Source of the DNA: Adenophora triphylla var. japonica
Lineage: Eukaryota; Streptophyta; Magnoliopsida; Asterales; Campanulaceae
DNA: 64,000 nucleotides
NCBI GenBank assembly: GCA_022495995.1
Contig: JAFEMH010001361.1
Location: 224,001-288,000, forward strand
Reading direction: 5' to 3'
The notes beneath the pieces were generated by a model. It searched no databases and was not told the DNA's origin. It was given only the letters and a program-made list of their open reading frames with translations. The position numbers and the translations under genes were made by a program. Positions 33,047 to 44,018 of the stretch are shown here, piece after piece; position 1 is the stretch's first letter, and the number at the start of each line of letters is the position of its first letter.

Positions 33047-34458
33047 CGAAATTACCGGGATCCGGCTCGCGCGCGTGAGCCCCGGCATCTCGCATTCGTC
33101 ATTCGGGAGGTCGCCGGATCCGAGAGGCGGCACAATCGCGCCCCGACATCCGGCTTATTCCGTTTTAGCGTTGCGTGTTGGAGGTGTCTCGCCGTTTTGC
33201 TTTCGCATTTTGTAGAGTCGCCACGCCGTTTTTATTAAGCCCAAAACATTGAAAAAGGGCATCGGTTTAAAGATAAATTTTAAGCTGTTTTTGTGTGATG
33301 AGATTTTGAGTTCGGAGGTCAGATGACTCCCCGGGAAGAGAATATTAGAATATTAGAGCTCACCCGAGTAGCCTCGTAAAACGAGTCTTTCGGATACCCC
33401 TAATATCCTTTAAATGTTGTGTGTGTGTGTGTGTGCTTTTAACAATGCATCTTTGTATCGGATGTCTACATTGTATGCTATGTATGGAAATGTATTGAAA
33501 TAGTGTAGGAAGGAAGCCTTACCAATGTTGGTTCGTGTCTGTCTTCCGCTGGGGAATGGTGTTTGAGGTCGGAGTAGCGTTCCGGCACGGATCGGGATTG
33601 CTTCGGGAGATGCCGGTTGTCCGCGGACAGAGTTTCGGCGTGAGTTGAGGTTGCAGGCTGCGTTCAGGCAGAGGTTCGGCGTGCGTGGGGATCGTCGGGA
33701 TCACTCGGAAAGAGCCGGGACACCGTGGAAAGACCAGGCAAGGCCTCGGAGTACCACGAGGGGCCTCAGAGTACCTCGAGAGTGCCTCGGGGCAGCGCGG
33801 GAGCGTCGCGGGAGCGCTCGGGGAGGATTCGGAGCACCACGAGGGGGCTCGGAAGGCCTCGGAAGGATCCGAAAGGGGCCGGGATTGCCTCGAAAGGACT
33901 TAGAGGGGAAGCCAGAAGGCTAAGGGAGGAAGAGAGAAGAGGGATGTGTGTGAAAATGAGGAGGGGGAGCCCTCTATTTATAGTAAAAATTTCGGAGCAA
34001 AGAGGTCCGTACGGACCTTCTTGGTTATCCGAGAATTTTGGATTTCCTCGATTTGAGGGAATGCTGCAATGATGGAGAATATTACGGAATGATGATGTCC
34101 CCATGCAATAAGGTCCGTACGGACCATCTTGCATGCAAAAGAGGTCCGTACGGACCAACTCTGCGGAAGTCATCATTTCTTAGGGATTTGAGGGAATATT
34201 GTGGACTTTAAGGGGATTTAGTAATCATTGAAACAAAGAGGTCCGTACGGACCTTAATTGCTTTTCTGATTTCCTGAAAATTCCCAAAAGGTCCTTTTAT
34301 CCCTTTTTATCCCAGAAAGGCTCCTCCCTTGGTTTGTTTGGGGGTTTGAGAAGGTTCTGAGAGGGTTTTGAGTGAGAGAGGTCTCTGAGACTGCGTGGAT
34401 GAGTCTACGGTGTTTCCCGTGTGTTTGAAAGGGAGTGATCCAGATTGGGGTACTTACA
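33047..34458 (-). repeat. E5 5' LTR (about 1412 bp)
   Basis: It is collinear with 16885-18300. It contains the same four palindromes (starts 34004, 34112, 34143, 34240) and the TATA box on the minus strand at 33982-33974. The GTGCA duplication follows at 34459-34463. Confidence 0.95.
33974..34253 (-). promoter_or_regulatory. E5 5' LTR promoter with four palindromes
   Basis: GGTCCGTACGGACC is perfect at all four sites, with the middle pair 31 bp apart; the nearest is 22 bp from TATAAATAG. All four palindromes are preserved although elsewhere the two LTRs differ. Confidence 0.7.
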
Positions 34459-34463
34459 GTGCA

Positions 34464-34829
34464 GCGAGTCAAGAGTTGACCGTACTTGAACTCATCAAAG
34501 ATTTTTTTAACCGTAATGAATTTGTAGGTTAAATTTTAAGAGTTTTTCGAAACACAAGCGATTGATGCTTATTTGTTTTTTTATTGTTTTTGAGAGCGAA
34601 CCAATGATGGCTGCCTACGTTCCCCTTTTACAATTGGACTAAGGGGCTCAGGTCACCGTAGTTCGACACTTTAGGTGATTTTTTGAGAAAAACAAAGATA
34701 AAAGAAGTGCAACCCTGTTTTTTACCTGGATCATTATTGTAAATGTATCCAGTTGGTTATTACTCTTTTAGCACTTTAATTTTACTGAGGGGTGGTGTAT
34801 GGGGAAGGAGAGTTGACTTGTGCTCTTCC
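34464..34829 (-). other. E2 region after pol with post-pol hairpin
   Basis: Arms CTACG (34657-34661 on minus) and CGTAG (34619-34615) enclose an inner CCCCTT/AAGGGG stem. AGGCAGCCATCATTGGTTCG follows, as in E3 and E4. The remainder is AT-rich and shares AAGTGCAACCCTG with E3, where it is duplicated. No gene. Confidence 0.6.
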
Positions 34830-36008
34830 TCAAACGCAGTATCTGCGGAGCTTGCTTCTGTTTATGGTGTTAACAAAAGGGTTCCCGTCCAAATCTGCTA
34901 ACTTCATGGCTCCTCCGGAGAAGATTCTTTGTACCACGAATGGACCTATCCAGGCAGGCTCCCACTTTCCGAGGGGATTGGTCTGCGTAAGAGGCTTTTC
35001 CATTAGCACCAAGTCGCCTTCTCTTATGTCTCAGATCTTGACTTTCTTATCAAATGCTCGGGCCATTCTGCTGTTGTAGGCAAGAGTATGCTCCATGGCT
35101 TTCAATCTGTGCTCGTCGAGTAGAGCAAGTTCGTCATGACGGCTCTGAAGCCATTCGACTTCATTGATCCCATTTTCCAAGAGGACTCGGAGGGATGGAA
35201 TTTCTAATTCCACTAGTAACATTGCTTCCATTCTGTTTGTAAGTGCGAAAGGAGTTCCCCCTGTGGCGGTTCTGACTGATATTTTGTATCCCTAGAGCGC
35301 TAGATGTAGCTTCTCGGGTCAATCCCGACCTCTGACGGTGATTTTTCTGATTTTCATTGCGAGAGTCTTGTTTGCTGCCTCTACTGCACCATTAGTTTGT
35401 GGTCTGTAGGGAGAAGACTTGTGGCTTGTAACTCTAAACTCGGTCAACAGTTGGTCACAATCTCCTTCAAAGTGGGTCCCATTATCGGATATGATCTCGT
35501 TGAGCACCCCGTATCTGCACATGATGTTCTCTTTGATGAACTCAGCCACCTTCTTAGAATCCAGTACCTTGTATGATCTGGCTTCTACACACTTGGTGAA
35601 GTGGTCGACTGCGACTAATATGAACTCGTGACCATTGCTCCTTGGCGGAGTGATCTTGCCGATGAAGTCGATTCCCCGTGTAGCGAATGGCCATGGCATA
35701 TTCATGCAATAGAGTTCGTGGGGAGGGATGTGATTGAGATTGGAGAACCGTTGACATTTGTCGCAGCTTCTGACAAACTGGATGCAGTCTGTTTCCATTG
35801 ATACCTAGTAGTATCCCATATGGAGGATGATCTGTGTCAATGCTCTGGCGTTCATGTGCGGACCACAGGTTCCGTTGTGAACTTCGTTCATTAGCTCGCT
35901 GGCTTTTTCTTTATTTACACACAGAAGGAGTGGCCCTTGGTGGCACTTCTTGTACAACATACCCCCCAGAATGACGAAATGGGATGCCAGGCATTTTAGT
36001 GCCATCAT
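34830..36008 (-). pseudogene. E2 integrase
   Basis: The zinc-binding N-terminus shows EVHNGTCGPHMN and CDKCQRF. The DDE core is complete: GIDFIGKI, SDNGTHF and QTNGAVEAANKTL. The C-terminus includes MEHTLAYNSRMARAFDKKVK and NRSKLRRY. All segments lie in one frame, interrupted by stops at 35805-35807 (TAG after GYY), about 35316, and about 35015. The enzyme inserts cDNA into chromosomal DNA; this copy cannot be made without readthrough. Confidence 0.85.
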
Positions 36009-36032
36009 GTTTTTGGCTTTGATCCCTTATTT

Positions 36033-36890
36033 TTATTTTCCATCATCACTTGTGAAGGAAGCTTCTCCGTTTTGGAGGTACTGGTAGATTTGATTGTACC
36101 AGGGTTCATCGATCGGTTCATTTTTAACTTCAATCTCACAGCAATAAGCGGGTGTTTCCCGTCTGCCTATTCTGAGGGGTTTTACTAATTTCCCATCAGG
36201 AATTTCGACAAGAGATGCTAGGGTAGCCAGGGCATCTGCGAAGCGGTTCCTGTCTCTTGGCAAATAATGGAAAGAGATGTCCTTAAACTGAGCAATGAGC
36301 TCCTCCATGTACGTGTGGTACTTCTGGAGGCCAGAATCTATCGTCTTCCATTTGTTGGACACTTGATTGATGATCAATGTTGATTCTCGGTACACTTCCA
36401 GCTCTGAGAAGTTGCGCTCAAGAGCGGCTTCTAGACCGGCTGCACAAGCTTCATACTCTGCTGCATTGTTGGTTGTTTCAAAATTCAGTTTGATGGCTAT
36501 GGGAGTGTGCTCGTCCTTGGGATCGACCAGGAGCATTCCAATACCATTTCCCTTCTTGTTGGCTGCCCCATTGAAGAAGAGTTGCCAGCGGTTTGCGCTG
36601 TCGAGTGAAAAGATTCCGTCATCCGAAAACTGCGGATCAGGACCCTTGGGTTCACTGCTTGGGAAGTCTGCCAACTGATCTGCCATTACTCTGCCCTTTA
36701 TTGATTTTCTGATCATGTACTTGATGTCTAACTCAGCCAGGAAGAATGACCACTTGGCTAGTCTCATTGATAGGGATGGCTTGTCGAAGAGATATTGGAC
36801 GGGGTCCATCTTGGAGACCAGGAGCACTGAATGTGACTGCATGTAGTGTTTCAGTTTCCCGACTACCCCTACCAAGGCGGTACAAGTTTT
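36033..36890 (-). pseudogene. E2 RNase H
   Basis: It follows RT in the same frame after two stops near 36928-36917. The tether region has DPVQYLFDKPSLSMRLAKW. The RNase H core reads LFFNGAANKKGNGIG, NNAAEYEAC and VYREST, then FADALATLA. The first catalytic Asp (DGA in E3) is Asn here, and the GDS motif is RES, so catalytic residues are lost. The normal role is removal of the RNA strand after reverse transcription. Confidence 0.8.
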
Positions 36891-36929
36891 CTCTAATGCT
36901 GAGTAGTTGAGTTCACTTCCTTAAAGCTT

Positions 36930-38528
36930 TCAGCTTACGAAGTAGATTGCATGCTCAACCTTGGAATCTTTCTGTTCTTGTGCCAACATTGCTCCGATTG
37001 ACGTATCTGTCACCGTCAGGTACAGGAGAAATGGCTTGTCTTTATGTGGCGGGCACAGGATTAGGGGATTCGCCAAGTATGTCTTGATTTTCTCGAAAGC
37101 TGTCTGGCACTCGGAGTCCCATTTGACGTCGGCATTTTTCTTCATCAGTTTGAACATTGGCTCGCAGAGAGATGTCAACTGGTTGATGAAGCGGCTGATG
37201 TACTGAAGTTTTTCCATAAAACTTTTCACTTCTGTCAGTGTTTGAGGCGGCTTCATGTCGATGATGGCCTTGATTTTCTTGGGATCGGCTTCGATACCTC
37301 TTTCTGTAACCATATACCCCAGTACTTTGCCTCGCTTGATGCCAAAGGTGCACTTCGCAGGGTTCAATCTCATGGAGTGCTTTCTGAGTCTGTTGAAGAA
37401 CTTTATCAGATCTGTCATGTGTTGCATGTCTGATCCTCTGGAGTGGATGATCATGTCTTCGACGTATACTTTGATTTCCTTGTGAATCATGTCATGGAAG
37501 AGGGCTGTTGCAGCCCGCTGGTAAGTAGCCCTAGCGTTCTTCAAACCGAACGGCATAACCGTGTAGCAGTATGTCCCCCACGGAGTGGTGAAAGCAGTCT
37601 TGGCTTGATCTTTCTCGGACATTTTGATCTGGTTGTATCCAGTAAACCCATCCACGAAGGACTTTACCTCAAAATTTGTCATGGTGTCGACTAGCATGTC
37701 AATATTGGGCATTGGGAAATCATCTTTAGGGCTGGCCTTATTGAGATCTCGGAAATCCACACAGAATCTGACCTTTTCATTGGCCTTGGTGACCGTCACG
37801 ATGTTGGAGAGCCAGGTCGGGTACTCAATTACTCGGATGAAGCCGATGCAGAGCATCTTCTCAATTTCTTCTTTCACTTGCAAGGACCACTCTGGCTTGA
37901 TCTTGCGCAATTTCTGCTTGATAGGCTTGGATTCTAGATCCAGGGGAATTCTGTGCTCCACGATTGAGGGATCAAGTCCTGGCATGTCCTGATATGACCA
38001 GGTGAACACGTCAACATACTCTTTGAGGAGGTCTGTCAGGGCTTCCTTTTCTGCACCGGCAAAGAAACTGTCCACTTGTGTCTCTTTAGGCTCTTGCATT
38101 GACCCCAGGTTCACTTTAGTCATAACCTCTTCGGCAGCTTGGGCCCGATTGTCCTCTTGGTCTACTACACGCTTGAGAACTTCTTTAATGTATTGTTCAT
38201 TTAATGTGTCTGTTTCTTTATCAAGTGAGTCATTATTAACATCTTTTAAGTTGTTTGTTAACTTATCAGTTGTTAAAGTGGCAATGAGGGGATACTTTGA
38301 AAGGTCAGACTTTTCATTAAATGCGAACGAAAATACATTGTTTGCTACATTATCATAGTCTTTCGGCGTAAGGCCGTTGGACGACTTAGAGGACTGGACT
38401 TTAACAAGGACTGACTCAGAGGGTTTGAGACCGGGTTTAGGGAGATGTGGGTGCAGGCCCAGCTTGTCTTCCATTTCTGTTTGGCTTGCCCTCGGTCCGG
38501 TGAAAGTTACCCAGTTTTTCAGTGGCAT
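36930..38528 (-). pseudogene. E2 reverse transcriptase
   Basis: RT motifs are in order: RKIKPEWSLQVKEEIEKM, VRFCVDFRDLNKASPKDDFP, FVDGFTGYNQIKM, TPWGTYCYTVMPFGLKNA, then YVEDMIIHS, LRLNPAKCTFG without a break and GYMVTERGIEADP. The catalytic YVDD box is YVED, so the first active-site aspartate is replaced by Glu. The 190 residues upstream (SDLSKYPLIATLTTDKLTNN) are a conserved pre-RT segment shared with E3. The frame is open over 532 codons and is separated from the upstream segment by one TGA. Confidence 0.9.
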
Positions 38529-38549
38529 TGATGGATGCTTGATGAGGGT

Positions 38550-39479
38550 TCAGGGGTCGAGAGGCTTGGCTTCTGCTGTCCCGATCATGGCGATCATGTT
38601 GTCTTTAGAGCCCAAGTCAATCAGGTTTGGCACCTCCATGACTTCATCAAAAAGACTCTGTAGAGCTGGTCCATTGAGAGCGTCTTCTATGAATTCTATT
38701 TCCTTCTGCTTTGGAGTTACTGTCTGGAATGTGATCTCGGCGGCTGACCCGAACAATCTATTTCCCATGAAGAGTGTCTCGAGTTGCTCTTCCAAGTCTG
38801 GGATTCCTTTGAATGTGTACTCATGCTGAACTGTGGTGGCAATGGGTCCAGGTAAAGTTGTGATGTCGAGGAACGCTCCCCTTATCGGATTAGCCTTGAG
38901 TCCTCTGAAACGCTTGAGGTCCCGTGATAGCTTTTCCATCCTTTCTGTAGTCTTTGTGCTGACTTTCCCTGCTTCTTTATCATCTTCATCAGTTTCACTT
39001 TTGGTCCCCTCAGTTCTGCTGTCGGTTCCGCTGTCGGTCCCCTCAGTTCTGCTGTCGGTTCCCTTAGTGAAGTAATGAGCGAGGTCAAAACTGTAAGGTC
39101 GGAGGTTGGGTGTGCCGTTGGAGGTTCCCCTTTTGCGGGTTGCTGCCTTGGTGCGGGCGAGCCTTTTGTTTTCTTTGATATCAGCTGGTGTTGGCACATA
39201 GCCAAGCCCTTGGACCGTAGTGTGGTCCTTGACTTCGATGACTTGGTGTTGGCCTTGTAACCTTTTTCCGAGCCCCAGTCCTGGGATGAAGTTCATAAGT
39301 TTCATCATCTTCATGGCGGGAGGGATTTTATCTTGAAACAGTGGAAGGTCCACGTTGCATATTTGGATCTTGGAGGTCTCCAAAGTGAATCCAGTTAATG
39401 CTATGTCGTCATCATGCTTGATCTCTAACACTGGAATTCCGTTGGTGCTGGTCCTCTTGGTGGTGATGCTGTCGCCGTA
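38550..39479 (-). pseudogene. E2 G-patch-like pre-RT segment
   Basis: The segment contains PGLGLGKRLQG and VQGLGYVPTPADI, a glycine-rich pattern like the G-patch often found between protease and RT in Tat/Ogre elements. It is followed by an acidic Thr/Ser/Glu repeat (TDSRTEGTDSGTDSRTEGT). It is in frame with PR2 upstream and RT downstream. The frame ends at TGA (38552-38550), where CGA (Arg) is the likely original codon. Confidence 0.65.
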
Positions 39480-39974
39480 GACTATTGTTAGCTCGTTGCC
39501 TTAGATGAACTTGATACACTGATGAAGGGTGGATGCCACTCCGTTCATTTGATGCAGCCAGGGTTATCCCATGATGGCTGTGAAAGTGATAGGAATGTCC
39601 AATACTTGGAATTCGGTGGGGATCATCCGCTTGCCGAACCAGATATTTAGAGTAGCAACCCCGAGAACTGTGCGGGAAGTGGAGTCAAAGGCCTTGACAG
39701 TGTGGACTGAAGGCTTCAGATCAGTGGGCTTGATGTCAAGCAGGTCCATCATCTTGGCGGGCAAGACGTTCATTCCGGAACCTCCGTCTACCAACACACG
39801 GGGAAGGCGATGCTCGTCCAGCTGGACTGTGATGTATAGCGGCTTATTGTGATCAGCCCCAAATTTTGGTAGGTCCAAATCTGTGAAGGTGATGATGTTG
39901 CCGTAGTGGATGTTGCCGATCATCTGAATTACTTCATATGGGGTTGCGTCCACGGGGACCATGGTGTGGGCCAA
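39480..39974 (-). pseudogene. E2 second aspartic protease (PR2)
   Basis: FTDLDLPKFGADHNKPLYIT and RVLVDGGSGMNVLPAKMMDL match the Ty3 protease fold, with the active-site triplet as DGG. GVATLNIWFGKRMIPTEF, VLDIPITFTAIMG and STLHQCIKFI follow. It is in frame with the segment leading to RT. A stop after AIMG (39564) and one near 39500 break it. It is a second copy of a domain already present at 43290-42714. Confidence 0.8.
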
Positions 39975-42471
39975 ACTTTCCTCCAGCTTGAGCTTGTGAG
40001 GATATGTAGATGTGAGCAGGAACCACAGAAATGTTTTCCTGGGTCTGCTTCAGCTGAGTGAGAATCGAGTCCTCCTTCATGGAACTTGTGTCCTCGGGCA
40101 GGCCGGGTTGCGGTTCTGGCTCCGTCGGCTTTTTAGTGGTCTTGGGTGGTAATGCATGGATTTGACCCAATCGGGTCAGGACGCTGACATCAGGCTTGGT
40201 CCCTTCTGAACAGGTCGCTTTGAGCTGAGCCATAGTCAGTGGGGGATTCCTCGAAGCATAGGGCCATATGTCTTCCCTCAATTCGTTGAATGTAGATGCA
40301 TTCCCGAGGGCTTCAGCAACTTTCCGAATTCTGTCCCAAGATACTGGTTTGGGTGCCTCCGTGGGGAGGGAGACAATGGTTTTTCGCAACTGCTCGAACG
40401 TCAGTGCGCAGCAGTGGTTGCCAGAACTGAACTGTGCATTTCTGTCCCTCTGAGGGAGGTTAGAGAGTTATTGGTTCATGCGAACTGTCTCCTTGATCAC
40501 TTCACGGTATACCGCACTTCTTTCCTTCTTGTTGAGCATGCTCAGGGCATTCTGGAGTTGAGTTAGGCGATAGTCATGGTTTTCTAATTTTCCTCCACTT
40601 TTAGCCCAGATCAAATCTCTGGCAGTAGAGCCAACTTCGAGAGTTAGCGCCTGTGTTTCTTCCCACGTGAGAATAGCCAGTGCTTCCTTGAACTGTATAC
40701 GGTAGTCTAGATAAACCTCCATCGGGGAGAGCTTTTTCTTCTGCTTTAACTGAGTGGCGGGTGTGTTGGAAGGTGAGTACACGGCTTCCCGAACATCTGC
40801 CCATGTAACTAGTTGCTGTCCCAGTTGATCGTTTATGTAAACAAAGGCCGTAGTCTGTGGAATCTCCCTGAGTAGTTGCTAGAGATGTATTTCCATTTTT
40901 CTCTTCTTTTTTAATAGACCTTCCTCCTTCAGTTGGTCGTTTAGTTTGAGAGCGGAAATGATCCGTCCCCATCCTCCCAGGACCCTTGGGATTCTGGTTT
41001 TGTTGACTTCATGCCTGGCTTGGAAGAGAATGGTTTCATCGTCTTCGTCGTCGCTTTCACAGAGGACTTGCTTTCCTCGGGGAGGTAAGCGCTGGTACTC
41101 TTCATGCTGTTTGGCTAGGTACTCCTTGTACTGTGCTATTCCATCTCCTAGGTCATCGGGACCGTTGACCGCCCTCACTGGCCGGAGGGGGTTTGATGAG
41201 AAAAGACGGTAGTCCAGGAAGTTGCCGTGGGCAAAACCTTTGAGGTCGAACTGTTCTAGAGTGGCCTCTAGATTTCTGTCTAAAGCTGCTTGTGACATTT
41301 TAAGGGCTTGGTCCCTGTGATTCCTTTGAGCTTGGTTCTCATCCTAGCGACGGTTCTCTTGAGCGGCTAGTTCTATGAGGGCTTTCCTTGCGAGAGCTAG
41401 ACAGTCTTCGTAGGTGCGCACCGTTTGACTAGTGTCTAGAACTGTAATGACATCCAAGTCCCCGTATGGCGGAAACACTTGAATTATATTGACGAAGGAA
41501 GTCGGGCTAGGACATTCCATGGGGCCTTCCTTGATCTCGGTTACCAAGAAGATTGCCCATATCTGTTTGATTGAACCTACGGGGGTGTTGAATTCTACGA
41601 TGTTGATAGTCTCGTGATCTCGCTGGATCGCCAAGTCTATCAGAGCTAGCAGTTTGCTGGCGGGATGCCTGAATCTGTGGCCGTGACGACTGGGAGCAGG
41701 ATCGAACTTGAGCATGTTGATGCTGACGTGATCATTCCTTTCTTCGGAAGTTGGATCTGTCTTGCGGGGAAGACTCTTACAGATGTTTTCAGGGTAGCTA
41801 CTGGAAGCGTTCTCGAGGTTGATCTGATTTGTGGCAGGGTGAGGAGCTTTATATCCTTTGTTGATGCCCTTGGCCTTGGCGGCGCTTGTGGCTATAAGCT
41901 TGACAGACGGCACGGGCCGGTTGCCACTGGGGCTGGTAGTCGGAAGTGATGATGAGCTCTGAGCTCGAATGGACAGGGCCACGTTTACCATGAGCAGGCA
42001 GTCGTCGAGGGTAACTTTGGCATTGCAGAATCTGATAATAAGGACCGGATCCTTGGTATCATCGGGATATCTGGAAAATATAATGTTGACGAAGTCGCCG
42101 TCAGTTACTTGATCAGAGGGGTTCTTTGTCGTGTCAACCAGTTGTTTCCATTCGCCAGATAATCGCCTGTATGTGATGTTGAGCTTGACAATTTCCATGG
42201 TAATGGAGCCCTCGTCGTAGGTGACATCATCGGAACTGGTGCCGTCCTCGAAACTGAGCATATGTATGTAGGGATCTTCCCCCGAATTTGTCGCTTCTTC
42301 GACTTCGGAGAGTCCTGATTCGTTGTCGTCTGACGGCTTAACCCAGACATAAGGATGCCTCGCGTCCTGCCGCGATGCTAGAGCTACTAGAAAAACATCA
42401 TGCCCTTCGCTCGAGAAGAGGGGCTCGGCGGGTAATTCTTCAGTAGGACGTCCCATACTACTTCCATACAT
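39975..42471 (-). pseudogene. E2 unknown 2.5-kb coding-like region between two proteases
   Basis: One frame runs 42471-40468 with only two stops (near 41342 and 40880) and continues as 40389-39934 in the same frame. I recognise no domain. The first part (375 codons) has an internal repeat: DFVNIIFSRYPDD with KVTLDDCLLMVNVALSIRAQ, and SFVNIIQVFPPYGDL with VRTYEDCLALARKALIELAA. The second part is charged (LNDQLKEEGLLKKKRK, KKLSPMEVYLDYRIQFKEAL) and helical-looking. The third has IRKVAEALGNASTFNELRED. E3 and E5 lack an equivalent. It may be the gag-like N-terminus of another element or a captured sequence. Confidence 0.5.
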
Positions 42472-42713
42472 TAATCAAGAGTGTGACGATGCTTGTTGAC
42501 CTTCACCATAAAGATTTCCTCGCCTGGAGGGGCCAGCGAGTAGGATTGGAGGATGCTGAAAAATCTCCAATCGAAGACAGGGGGTTTTCGTGCCCGCATC
42601 ATTGCGATGCTCAGGGTTTCTTTCCAGTCTGCTTCCAAGTGTCGGAAACGGCAGTTGAACTTGATGAATCGGCGCCGAGTGCACTGTTCGAGGACATTGA
42701 CATAGTTAGCATC

Positions 42714-44012
42714 TTAGGAATCTGAGGGATTCTGATGAGATTTGCCCCGATAGTCCCTTGGTCGGCTTGAAGGAGGTAGCCCCGGTGCCTGGCTGCGGGC
42801 ACGCTTGGCTGTTATCTCGGCTTCGTTCCCTATGAGGAAATTGTCCCCTCTGATGACTTCAAGATCTCCTTGCCGGTTAATGAACTTGACGCACTGATGG
42901 AGAGTGGAAGCTATGGCTTTCATGTGATGTAGCCAAGAGCGTCCCAACAGAGCTGTGAATTCGGACGGAATGTCCATCACGTGGAATTTTGCTGGCACCA
43001 TTTGGGTTTCGAACCAGAGCTCCAGAGTCACCGTCCCCTGGATGGGACGAGACGTTCTTTCGTAGGCCTTGATAGTCCGGGCAGACGGGATCATGTGGCC
43101 TTCATTGATGCGAAGGGCTCACATCATGCTGAGAGGGAGGACATTGACTGCTGGTCCGTTGTCTACCAATACCCTGGGGAGAGATATGGTGTTGAGCCGG
43201 AGAGTGATGTACAAAGCTTCATTGTGCCCTGAGGCGTCTTTCGGCAGGTCTTCATCACAGAAGGTAAGCATACTGCCATACAGTCGGGAATCGTAGATCT
43301 GGTCTCTTTTCAGAGAACGAGAGTCATCAAGCCATCCGTTTCCTATCTTCCTCATGCGAGGTAAAGCTTTTGGTGGTGCCTCGGGATTGTGTTGATGCTG
43401 CTTTTGGCGGTGGCCGCCCTTGGTCATCACGTTGATTGAGTGCGAGTACCCAGTTGACTTTGACTTTCCTTTGCCGGCTTGTGCCCTGAAGTTGGGAAAA
43501 TTGAACCTTGGCTGATCCTGCGGGGGGTTAGGCTTCTGGCTGGCGGTGAGGTTGTCAAGATTTGAGTTATTCCGGTGTCCTGAGGCCTGAACTTTGGTGT
43601 CAGCAGGATTTTTCATCTTTCCCAAGCCTGTCTGCTCTAAAGCTGCGTGGCTTGGAGGAAGGGAGGACTTGCTGGAGTAGAGTACGTAGTAATCGAACTT
43701 TCCGGATGGCTCTCCGAGTGTACCTATGCTGGTGTCTCCAGCTTCATATCTTTCTCTCAGTTTCTGTTGAAAAGACCTCTTCTTCCGATTTCTGGGAGAA
43801 TCATTCCTGATCATGTCTTGGGACTCGCACTCAAGGCATGCAGAGCAGTCACAAACATCGTAGCTGATGTGGATGTTCGATGAAGGCCTGGCTGGAAGAG
43901 GCGGAGGGACTGGCTCTGCGGCAATCTTCTTTGGCACCCACTCGATGGAGTTTACACTGTTATTGTTCGAAAAAGGGTTTTCGACTGTATTAGGTCCACG
44001 GGGACGCTCCAA
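42714..44012 (-). pseudogene. E2 linker and first aspartic protease (PR1)
   Basis: The linker has ISYDVCDCSACLECESQDMI with paired cysteines and a basic stretch, then GDTSIGTLGEPSGKFDYYVL, which E3 also carries at 51200-51390. The protease reads LTFCDEDLPKDASGHNEALY, LPRVLVDNGPAVNVLPLSMM, TVTLELWFETQMVPAKFHVM, DIPSEFTALLGRSWLHHMKA and STLHQCVKFINRQGDLEVIR. The active-site triplet is DNG. One stop (43119-43117) splits the frame. Confidence 0.8.
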
Positions 44013-44018
44013 TTTTCC

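Larger units (their letters stand above)
16885..34458 (-). mobile_element. E5: complete-ended Tat/Ogre-type element lacking RT and RNase H
   Basis: Two LTRs (16885-18300 and 33047-34458) differ at roughly thirty positions by eye, about 2 percent. A PBS lies at 33045-33030 and a PPT at 18301-18310. Between them are degraded gag, protease, integrase, the two antisense genes on the + strand, and about 2.5 kb of tandem arrays. The RT and RNase H region is absent at about 28035-28090. E5 is inserted in E2 between its pol end and gene B. Confidence 0.9.
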
